Assembly: GCA_023434205.1 (NCBI GenBank)
Contig: JAEYTB010000072.1
Location: forward strand, 1-20,916
Length of the DNA: 20,916 nucleotides
Origin: Planctomycetota bacterium
GTDB taxonomy: Bacteria; Planctomycetota; Phycisphaerae; Phycisphaerales; UBA1924
Reading direction: 5' to 3'
Part shown: positions 6,139 to 11,850 of the stretch, piece by piece
Numbering within the stretch: position 1 is the first letter of the stretch
Layout of the letters: the number at the start of each line of letters is the position of its first letter
The notes under the pieces: model-generated
The model's input: the letters and a program-made list of their open reading frames with translations, nothing else
The model's database searches: none
What the model was told of the DNA's origin: nothing
Translations under genes and position numbers: made by a program

Positions 6139-7608
6139 TCAGTCTACCTTTCCCCGCGCCTTCCGCGCCTCCTCCAGGTACTGCCCCAGCAGCTTCTCCG
6201 CCCCGCGGTCGGTTGGCACGTAGTAGCGCTTGTCCACCCCCAGGTAGTCCTGCGTGCCCAGGCCGCCCTTCTCGTCGTGGGCGTACTTGTAGCCCTCGCC
6301 GACACCGACGTTCCCTGCGGCGGCCATCCCCTCGCGCCCGCCCGCGGACATCTCCGCCGCGGCACGCACGTTCTTGTCCTTCAGGTACACCGGCACGGCG
6401 ACGGTGCGGCCCTCGCGCACATCCTCCATCGCGGCCTCGATGGCCATGTAGCTCGCGTTGCTCTTGGGGGCGAGGGCGAGGTAGATCGCGCACTGGGCGA
6501 GCGTGATGCGGGCCTCGGGCATGCCGATGCGTTCGACCAGCTCCCAGCACGCCGCGGCGACCATGATGCCGCGCGGGTCGGCGTTCCCGATGTCCTCACT
6601 GGCGAGGATGGCGAGGCGGCGCGCGATGAAGCGGGGGTCCTCGCCCGCGTCGAGCATGCGGGCCATCCAGAACACCGCGGCGTCGGGGTCGCTGCCGCGG
6701 ACAGACTTGATCATCGCGGAGATGACGTCGTAGTGCTCGTCGCCGGTGCCGTGGTACACGGCGGCTTTCTGCTGGATGGAGTCTTCGGCGGTCTGGCGGT
6801 CGATCAGAATGGTCGACGCCGGGTCTGAGCGGGTCGGCGAGCGAAGGCCCGGGTTGGTTGCGCTGTCCGCGCCCGGACCCGGGACTTCGCCCGCGGCGGG
6901 CTCAGTCCCGGCGTCGTGGGTGTTGTGCTGCGACGACAGCACCGCGACCTCGAGGGCCGTCAGCGCCCGGCGTGCATCGCCGTCGCTCTTGGTCGCCCAG
7001 ACGTGCAGGGCCTCGTCGGTAACCTGGAGGTTGAGCGTGCCGTAGCCGCGGTCCTTGTCGGCGATGGCCCGGCGGAGCGCGAGCACGATGTCCGCTTCGC
7101 TCAGGGGCTCAAGGCGGAAGAGGGTGCTGCGCGAGACCAAGGCCGAGTTCACGGCGAAGAGCGGGTTCTCGGTGGTGGCGCCGATCAGCGTGATCAGGCC
7201 GCGCTCGACATCGCCCAGCAGCACATCCTGTTGGCTCTTGGTGAAGCGGTGGATCTCATCCAGGAACAGGATCGTCCGCTTGCCCTCGAGCTCCAGCCGG
7301 TTGCTGGCCTCATCGATGATCTCGCGGATGCGCTTGACGCCCACGCTGCTGGCGTTTTCGCGCACAAAGTAGCGTTTGGTCTGCTTGGCGATCAGCTCGG
7401 CGAGCGTGGTCTTGCCGGTGCCCGGGGGGCCGTGGAAGATGAGCGATGTCACGGCGTCGGCGGTCAGCATCCGCCGGAGCAGTTTGCCGGGGCCGAGGAT
7501 GTGCTGCTGGCCGACGTACTCGTCCATCGTCCGTGGGCGCATGCGCAGCGCCAGGGGCATGACGCCCTGGCGTGCCTGCTCGCGCTTTGCGGCCCAGAGG
7601 TCGGCCAT
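6139..7608 (-). CDS. rarA: Replication-associated recombination protein A
   Basis: AAA+ ATPase of the RarA/MgsA/WRNIP1 family, which acts at stalled replication forks; cytosolic, probably tetrameric. The 489 residues exceed the roughly 450 of E. coli RarA. Walker A GPPGTGKTT is at 60-68, Walker B LFLDEIHRF from 114, sensor 1 GATTENP at 143-149, the arginine-finger region SRSTLF at 159-164 and sensor 2 GDARRALTALE at 210-220. The C-terminal tetramerisation part is recognisable (KSVRGSDPDAAVFWMARML, LASEDIGNADP, then GEGYKYAHDE). Two stretches are longer than usual: a low-complexity insert at about 225-266 (rich in Pro, Gly and Ser) and a Gly/Ala-rich loop (SAGGREGMAAAGNVGVG) before GEGYKY. The ATG at 7608 gives the family-typical MADLWAAKRE start. 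It is divergent from the acyltransferase gene. Confidence 0.95.
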   Translation of the reverse strand: MADLWAAKREQARQGVMPLALRMRPRTMDEYVGQQHILGPGKLLRRMLTADAVTSLIFHGPPGTGKTTLAELIAKQTKRYFVRENASSVGVKRIREIIDEASNRLELEGKRTILFLDEIHRFTKSQQDVLLGDVERGLITLIGATTENPLFAVNSALVSRSTLFRLEPLSEADIVLALRRAIADKDRGYGTLNLQVTDEALHVWATKSDGDARRALTALEVAVLSSQHNTHDAGTEPAAGEVPGPGADSATNPGLRSPTRSDPASTILIDRQTAEDSIQQKAAVYHGTGDEHYDVISAMIKSVRGSDPDAAVFWMARMLDAGEDPRFIARRLAILASEDIGNADPRGIMVAAACWELVERIGMPEARITLAQCAIYLALAPKSNASYMAIEAAMEDVREGRTVAVPVYLKDKNVRAAAEMSAGGREGMAAAGNVGVGEGYKYAHDEKGGLGTQDYLGVDKRYYVPTDRGAEKLLGQYLEEARKARGKVD

Positions 7609-7713
7609 CGTCCCTCACTCTACACCCCAATCGGAACCCTGACACTGGCGGCGGGCGCACTTCTGATGGATGGTCTACGGCGGCGTTGCGGTCGAAAGTT
7701 GATTGGTGCCCGC

Positions 7714-7719
7714 TAACAT
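7714..7719 (+). promoter_or_regulatory. Possible -10 element of the acyltransferase gene
   Basis: TAACAT lies 9 nt before the GTG start at 7729 in the 120-bp divergent gap after rarA. The implied 5' leader is too short for a Shine-Dalgarno, and none is visible. There is no clear -35 box. Confidence 0.25.
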
Positions 7720-7728
7720 CCACCCCTC

Positions 7729-8463
7729 GTGACTCCCCTAGGCTGGGCCATCCTCGTCCTTGCGCTCTTCGGCTTCGCGTTCTTCGCGCGGTGGGTGCTG
7801 GACAACCCGCGCCAGGGCGACCCGCTGATCGGGCTGGCGTTCCGCTTCGTTCAGGTGTACGTGCGGCTGGTGCATCACCTTGAGGTGCGGGGGCTGGAGC
7901 ACGTGCCGCGGGGGCGCAGGGTCGGGCCGCTGGTGGTCGTGTGCAACCACACCGCGGGCGTGGACCCGCTGCTGGTTCAATCAGCCGTGCCGTTCGAGGT
8001 GCGGTGGATGATGGCCCTGGACATGCGGGTTCCGGCGATGGAGCTGCTGTGGGACTGGGCGGACATCATCTTCGTGGACCGCACGGGCAAGGACTCCGTT
8101 GGCGCGCGGGATGCGCTGCGGCACGTGAAGGCAGGCGGGGTGCTCGGCGTGTTCCCGGAGGGCGCGATCGAGCGGCCGCCGCGGCACATCCTGCCCTTCC
8201 ACCCGGGGGTTGGGCTGATCGTGTCGCGGACTGGCGCGCCGGTGCTGCCGGTGATCATCGAGGGGACGCCGCAGGCGCGGCTGCCGTGGACGAGCCTGCG
8301 GATGAAGAGCCATAGCCGCATCACCTTCGGGCCCGTCATGCGCTTCGACGACCGGCGCTACTCGCCCGCGGAGATCGCGCAGCTCTTGCAGGCGTGGTAC
8401 GTGGAGGCGACCGGCTGGCCCACGGCGCCCACGCCGGCCACGAGCCCGGCGTTCCGGGGATAG
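7729..8463 (+). CDS. PlsC-type 1-acylglycerol-3-phosphate acyltransferase
   Basis: Membrane-associated acyltransferase, 244 residues, probably acylating lysophosphatidic acid at sn-2 to make phosphatidic acid. The HX4D motif is NHTAGVD with His74 and Asp79, the second substrate motif is FPEG (142-145) in GVFPEGAIERPP, and PVLPVIIEGT (about 171-180) is the usual motif IV region. One hydrophobic N-terminal segment (residues 5-22) should anchor it to the inner membrane. The first usable start is GTG at 7729; no Shine-Dalgarno is visible. The gene stands alone, divergent from rarA and convergent with the AI-2E gene, and is separated from the latter by an imperfect inverted repeat. The precise acyl acceptor cannot be read from the sequence, so I give no symbol. 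Confidence 0.88.
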   Translation: MTPLGWAILVLALFGFAFFARWVLDNPRQGDPLIGLAFRFVQVYVRLVHHLEVRGLEHVPRGRRVGPLVVVCNHTAGVDPLLVQSAVPFEVRWMMALDMRVPAMELLWDWADIIFVDRTGKDSVGARDALRHVKAGGVLGVFPEGAIERPPRHILPFHPGVGLIVSRTGAPVLPVIIEGTPQARLPWTSLRMKSHSRITFGPVMRFDDRRYSPAEIAQLLQAWYVEATGWPTAPTPATSPAFRG

Positions 8464-8471
8464 CCAAGGCC

Positions 8472-8570
8472 GAACACAGAGCGCACAGAGGAGGGACAGA
8501 GGACCCCGAGAAGGGATCATGAATGGATCCGCTCTGTGTCCTCCGCTCCTTCTCCGCGCCCTCCGTGTTC
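8472..8570. repeat. Imperfect inverted repeat between convergent genes
   Basis: A purine-rich arm (8472-8518: GAACACAGAG, then two more ACAGAG words 9 and 11 bp apart, ending GGATC) faces a pyrimidine-rich arm (8526-8570: GATCC, CTCTGTGTCCTC and CTCCGTGTTC at the far end). The outer ends GAACACAGAG and CTCCGTGTTC match at 9 of 10 positions and the inner ends GGATC/GATCC perfectly. It fills almost the whole 113-bp gap between the acyltransferase and AI-2E stops, so a bidirectional terminator is plausible. The words are those of the array at 6056-6132. Confidence 0.7.
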
Positions 8571-8576
8571 TGCCTT

Positions 8577-10007
8577 CTACTCCTTGATCGGCAGCATGTC
8601 CGGCGCCCGTCCCTGGGTCCACGCCCGGAACCGGGGCCAGAAGACCTCCTTCAGCAGGATCTTCACGCACGCGGCGACGGGGATCGCCACCAGCACGCCG
8701 TAGAACCCCGCGAGCGAGCCGCCCGCGATCGACGCGAAGAGGATCGTGGGCACATCCATGTTCGTGGCCTTGCCCTGGATCATCGGGCTCAGGACGTAGT
8801 CATCCAGGAACTGCGCCACGCCCAGCACCACCAGCGGGCCGCCGACGATCCACCACCACTCGCCCCGCCAGCCCGCGGCGGGGTCCAGCCACATCAGGGC
8901 CATGGCGATCGGCGCGGCGATGCCCGAGGCGTAGGGCACGATCGTGAGGATGCCCATGATCGGGCCGACGATGAGCGGCGCGGGCACGCCGATGATCCAG
9001 TACAGCAGCGTGTACACCACGATCATCACCGCCGCGATGGTGAGCCGCCCTCGGACAAAGCCCGCGATCACGGCGTCCATCTGCTGGATCAGGTCGATCA
9101 CGCGGCCCTTCTTGCGCTCGGGGATCAGGTTCTCCCAGAAGCGCTTCACCTCGCCCCAGCCGGTGCAGAAGAAGTAGAAGAAGAAGGACGTCAGGAACGC
9201 ACCGAAGATCACGGTGCCGAGGGCCTTCAGCACGCCCAGGGCGCTGCCGAGCAGGTCGGTGCCGAAGTTGACGAGCCGCCGCCCGATGAGGGCCGCGTTG
9301 TCGCGCAGGGCGGAGACGCCCAGGGAGATCATGCGGCCGATGTCGGAGCCCTCGCCGTGGATGAGGTGCGCCGCGGGCTGGTCCACCGTGGGGGGCTCGG
9401 TGGGCGGGCCGACGGAGTCGGGGGGCGTGGGCGCATCGATGGGCGGCGGCTTGCGTCCCGCGAGCGGCACGATCTGCTGCCGCAGGTCTTCTTCCTCGAC
9501 GATCCAGTCGCGGACGTGCTGCCACGCGGGCGGCAGGGCGTAGCGGAGCTGGTCATCGTCGGGCTTGGCGACCGACTGCACCAGCGCATCGGTGTTGCGG
9601 ACGGTGCGGCCCGCGAGGCGGATGCCCTGCCAGGTCGCGAAGCCCCCGCCGATGCCCACCGGCCCGATCAGGGCCGCGGCCCCCAGGATGATGATCGTGA
9701 TCGCCGCGCCGCGGCGGGTGAACCAGCCCTTGCGCACCAGCCACGCCACCAGCGGCTCGAACAGGTACGCCAGCAGCAGGGCGAGCAGCATCGGCACCGT
9801 CACGATGCTGATCTTGTTGCCCAGCCACACGATCCCCAATCCCGCGGCGATCAGCAGCACATCCCGCACCGGCTGGATCTGCCAGATGTGGAGCTTGGCG
9901 ACCGGCGGGATGACGGCCACGGCGACCGGCACGGCGGGCCCGGCGGGCGTGGAGATGGCGGGGGTGGGGGTGGCGGAGGGGGGCGTGTTATCGGAGGGAG
10001 TGGGCAT
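8577..10007 (-). CDS. AI-2E family transporter-like membrane protein
   Basis: Polytopic inner-membrane protein of the AI-2E/PerM family, 476 residues from the ATG at 10007. Despite the name, members vary in substrate and the cargo here is unknown. Hydrophobic segments include VRDVLLIAAGLGIVWLG, VPMLLALLLAYLFEPLVAWLV, ITIIILGAAALIGPVGIGGG, a long run around GTVIFGAFLTSFFFYFFC, and the C-terminal block with IMGILTIVPYASGIAAPIAM and VAQFLDDYVLSPMIQGKATNM, the family hallmark before the last helices. A Pro/Thr-rich soluble loop (PPIDAPTPPDSVGPPTEPPTV) lies between the early and late helices. The frame stays open upstream to a TTG at 10418 through a 21-bp minisatellite; I prefer the ATG at 10007 because the family homology begins shortly after it, but a long Thr/Lys/Pro/Ala-rich N-terminal extension cannot be excluded. 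No strong Shine-Dalgarno precedes either start. Confidence 0.85.
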   Translation of the reverse strand: MPTPSDNTPPSATPTPAISTPAGPAVPVAVAVIPPVAKLHIWQIQPVRDVLLIAAGLGIVWLGNKISIVTVPMLLALLLAYLFEPLVAWLVRKGWFTRRGAAITIIILGAAALIGPVGIGGGFATWQGIRLAGRTVRNTDALVQSVAKPDDDQLRYALPPAWQHVRDWIVEEEDLRQQIVPLAGRKPPPIDAPTPPDSVGPPTEPPTVDQPAAHLIHGEGSDIGRMISLGVSALRDNAALIGRRLVNFGTDLLGSALGVLKALGTVIFGAFLTSFFFYFFCTGWGEVKRFWENLIPERKKGRVIDLIQQMDAVIAGFVRGRLTIAAVMIVVYTLLYWIIGVPAPLIVGPIMGILTIVPYASGIAAPIAMALMWLDPAAGWRGEWWWIVGGPLVVLGVAQFLDDYVLSPMIQGKATNMDVPTILFASIAGGSLAGFYGVLVAIPVAACVKILLKEVFWPRFRAWTQGRAPDMLPIKE

Positions 10008-10490
10008 GGCTGCTGATTGATCGGACCGAGGGGCACAAAGAGCCCAGCGCACCCCCCTCCTTTGGGATCGGCGGGCGGCGCTTGCGGGCGCGCGGCGGGG
10101 TCTGGGGCGGCCAAACCCTGCGGGCGGTGCAGGAACGGGGGTTGAGGCGGCTGGATCGGCCTCCAACGCGGCCAGTTTGGTCGTCGACGCGGCCGGTTTT
10201 GTCGTCGGCGCGGCCGCGTTGGTCGTCGGCACGGCCGGTTTTGTCTTCGACGCGGCCGGTTTTGTCGTCGACGCGGCCGCGTTGGTCGTCGGCACGGCCG
10301 GTTTTGTCCTCGACGCGGCCGGTTTTGTCGTCGGCGTGACCAGTTTTGTCGTCGTCGCGGCCCCGAAGGTCGCCGTCGCCGCGGCTCTGAACGCGGAAAA
10401 ACCCGCGGCCGCGCTCAAGCGCGCCGCGTCCCCGGCCGATCCTGATCTGATCCCCCTTCGCGGCCTCTGCGCCTCTGCGAGAGCCCGGCC
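10008..10490. other. Gene-free interval dominated by a minisatellite
   Basis: The interval between the AI-2E start and the Minf_1886 stop holds the 21-bp tandem array (10174-10383), a GC-rich stretch with no clear motif on its AI-2E side, and two CCTCTGC words (10464 and 10472) of the type seen at 6056-6132. Reading frames are open through the array on both strands, but I see no homology in them and no convincing start signal. Confidence 0.65.
10174..10383. repeat. 21-bp tandem repeat, 10 units, 63-bp super-period
   Basis: Ten consecutive 21-bp units, with a typical unit being ggttttgtcgtcgac followed by gcggcc. Units are arranged in a 63-bp higher-order repeat: 10195-10257 and 10258-10320 differ at only two positions, a third partial copy starts at 10321, and the outermost units are more diverged. 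Because 21 is a multiple of three, every frame is preserved. The minus strand reads heptads of the type TTKPAAS/TTNAAAP in frame with the AI-2E protein; the plus strand reads hydrophobic heptads of the type FVVDAAG. Confidence 0.92.
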
Positions 10491-10907
10491 TTAGTTGCTC
10501 GCGGCCAAATCGCCGAACGCTTCATCGAAGTCGAACACGTGCTGGAAGTCTTCCAGGGTGTCCTCGTCGGTCTTGCGCATGAGGCCCGCGTCGATCATGG
10601 TGAACACGATGCGGCCGAAGTCGCCGGTCTCGTGGACGTTCCAGGAGGCGAGGACCATCTTGGCGAGCCGCCCGTACTGGCGGAGGGCGTAGTCGCGCAG
10701 GCCCAGGCAGAGCTGCTGGCCGGTGACGTGGCGGCTCTCGTCACCGGTGAAGTCGGCGGAGGGGGCGTGGGGGGCGTGGGGGGTGTCGCCGTGGGTGAGC
10801 TTGACGGTGTGCGCGAGCCCCTCGCGGACGAACTGGTACGCCTGGGGCGGGAAGGGGCCGGCCTTCTCGCGGAGGAACTTCCAATCCTGCATGAACTGGT
10901 CGGACAC
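10491..10907 (-). CDS. Minf_1886 family conserved protein
   Basis: A 138-residue soluble protein of the Minf_1886 family, a conserved group of unknown function found in Planctomycetes and Verrucomicrobia. The family pattern is clear: YQFVREGLAHTVKL, then HVTGQQLCLGLRDYALRQYG, a helix KMVLASWNV, and the C-terminal DFGRIVFTMIDAGLMRKTDEDTLEDF ending in YDFDEAF-like FDFDEAFGDL. A His/Pro/Ala-rich loop (THGDTPHAPHAPSADF) separates the first two blocks. No signal peptide, membrane segment or catalytic motif is evident. The start is GTG at 10907, supported by AGGAG 6 nt upstream. The gene is on the same strand as its neighbours, with a 257-bp gap to the glycosylase gene upstream, so its own promoter is likely but not identified. 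Confidence 0.9.
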   Translation of the reverse strand: MSDQFMQDWKFLREKAGPFPPQAYQFVREGLAHTVKLTHGDTPHAPHAPSADFTGDESRHVTGQQLCLGLRDYALRQYGRLAKMVLASWNVHETGDFGRIVFTMIDAGLMRKTDEDTLEDFQHVFDFDEAFGDLAASN

Positions 10908-10913
10908 CTCGGT

Positions 10914-10918
10914 CTCCT
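10914..10918 (-). promoter_or_regulatory. Shine-Dalgarno AGGAG supporting a GTG start
   Basis: AGGAG on the minus strand with a 6-nt spacer (ACCGAG) to the GTG at 10907 of the Minf_1886 gene. It fixes the start where the next in-frame ATG (Met6) would otherwise compete. Confidence 0.7.
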
Positions 10919-11086
10919 GCTGGCCGGCGAACCGGCACGGATGCTAGGCGGGAAGGTACACCAGGTGAACGGGGACCGCCATCCCCTGCCCTCCTGATTC
11001 GGCGGAAGGGCTTGCGGGGCTTGAGTCTGCGGGGGCGGCGAGTGGGGGAGTGGGGGGGCTGGGGTTTCCCAGATTCACAGGGGCCG

Positions 11087-11165
11087 GAGAGTGGAGGAGT
11101 GGAGGAGGGGAGGAGTCCAGCGGCGGGCTTGTCCTCTCCTTCACTCCTCTTCTCCTCCACTTCTC
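11087..11165. repeat. Purine/pyrimidine inverted repeat after the glycosylase
   Basis: The arm at 11087-11115 is almost pure purine (GAGAGTGGAGGAGTGGAGG and on). The arm at 11134-11165 is its imperfect complement (CTCTCCTTCACTCC and on), with an 18-nt spacer. It touches the TAG stop of the glycosylase gene (11165-11167), so in the minus-strand transcript it forms a hairpin directly after the stop: a possible terminator, although no T-run follows. Confidence 0.65.
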
Positions 11166-11836
11166 TACTTCTTCTCCCGCACGCTCACGTGCACGTTCCC
11201 CCGCACGTACCACCGCAGCGGGCGGTCCATCCACTCCTCCGCGGAGGAGATGCCGATGCGGGTGGTGCGGACCAGGGCGCGGGGGGAGTAGGACTCGCCG
11301 CGTTCGATCCACAGGCGCGGGCTGGTGGTGAGGTCCTCGCCGTTGAGCTCGCGGCCGATCGCGAGGGCCTGGCACAGGCGGCCGGGGCCGCTGGTAAGGT
11401 CCTTGTCCTTCAGGGCCCGGGGGGGCGGGCTTTCAGCCCGCAACGCTCTCTTCCCTCCCCGCAGCCCCCGCATCACCTCCACCCCCTCCACCGGCTCCAG
11501 CGCCCGCAGCAGCACCGCCACCGGGTCCCCCGCATCCCCCGCGACCACGTTCATGCAGAAGTGCATGCCGTAGGTGAAGTACACGTACGCCGTGCCGCCC
11601 ACGGCGTACATCGACTCGTTGCGGGCGGTGCGGCGACCGCCGAAGGTGTGGGCCGCCTTGTCCTTGACCCCCAGGTACGCCTCGGTCTCGACGATGATGC
11701 CCGCGAGGCGCGTGCCATCCTCCAGCACCCGCACCAGCCGCTGGCCGATCAGCGCGCGCGCGAGCGTGGCCGCGCCGACGGTGTAGAACTCCCGCGCCAG
11801 CCGCGCCCCACCTTTCGCACTGTCGCTCCGTCGCAC
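11165..11836 (-). CDS. 3-methyladenine DNA glycosylase, AAG/MPG type
   Basis: Base excision repair enzyme that removes alkylated purines; 223 residues, single AAG-fold domain, cytosolic. The similarity to human AAG is close enough to place active-site residues: the catalytic Glu is Glu52 and the pocket Tyr is Tyr54 in VETEAYLG, His63 in AAHTFGG, the DNA-intercalating Tyr is Tyr89 and Asn96 lies in YGMHFCMN. RNESMY, LLRALEPVEG, LTSGPGRLCQALAI and the C-terminal TRIGISSAEEW are also family blocks. The loop at about 125-145, variable in the family, is built from DNA containing a perfect hairpin. The frame runs open upstream through antisense of ccsA; I chose GTG at 11836, the first start after the ccsA stop (14 bp away), with GGAAG upstream. 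It is probably cotranscribed with resB-ccsA. Confidence 0.92.
   Translation of the reverse strand: MRRSDSAKGGARLAREFYTVGAATLARALIGQRLVRVLEDGTRLAGIIVETEAYLGVKDKAAHTFGGRRTARNESMYAVGGTAYVYFTYGMHFCMNVVAGDAGDPVAVLLRALEPVEGVEVMRGLRGGKRALRAESPPPRALKDKDLTSGPGRLCQALAIGRELNGEDLTTSPRLWIERGESYSPRALVRTTRIGISSAEEWMDRPLRWYVRGNVHVSVREKK
11425..11441. repeat. Perfect hairpin inside the glycosylase gene
   Basis: GCGGGCT (11425-11431), loop TTC, AGCCCGC (11435-11441): a 7-bp perfect stem within the coding sequence, read on the minus strand as part of the variable loop (residues about 132-138). The word looks like a dispersed palindromic unit rather than codon-driven sequence. Confidence 0.7.
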
Positions 11837-11848
11837 TGTCGCACTTCC
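11816..11848. repeat. CGCACTGTCG word repeats at the ccsA/glycosylase junction
   Basis: CGCACTGTCG occurs at 11816-11825 and 11832-11841, and the partial word CGCAC recurs at 11840. The repeats span the proposed GTG start of the glycosylase and the 14-bp gap to ccsA, so the first codons of the enzyme are repeat-derived and the exact start is uncertain. Confidence 0.7.
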
Positions 11849-11850
11849 AA

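Noticed and set aside
6047..6550. Upstream extension of the four-helix-bundle frame to 6550
   Set aside because: The extension is an out-of-frame shadow of rarA with no homology, and a perfect Shine-Dalgarno at 6053-6058 marks the GTG at 6046.
8523..10016. A 497-codon plus-strand frame opposite the AI-2E gene
   Set aside because: His/Arg/Asp-rich and without any recognisable motif, whereas the minus strand gives a clear polytopic membrane protein.
10174..10383. CRISPR array
   Set aside because: The units are contiguous 21-mers without unique spacers, and no cas gene is present.
10177..10494. A 105-codon plus-strand frame through the 21-bp repeat
   Set aside because: It is mostly the repeat translated into hydrophobic heptads, with no start signal and no homology; it is open because the unit length is a multiple of three.
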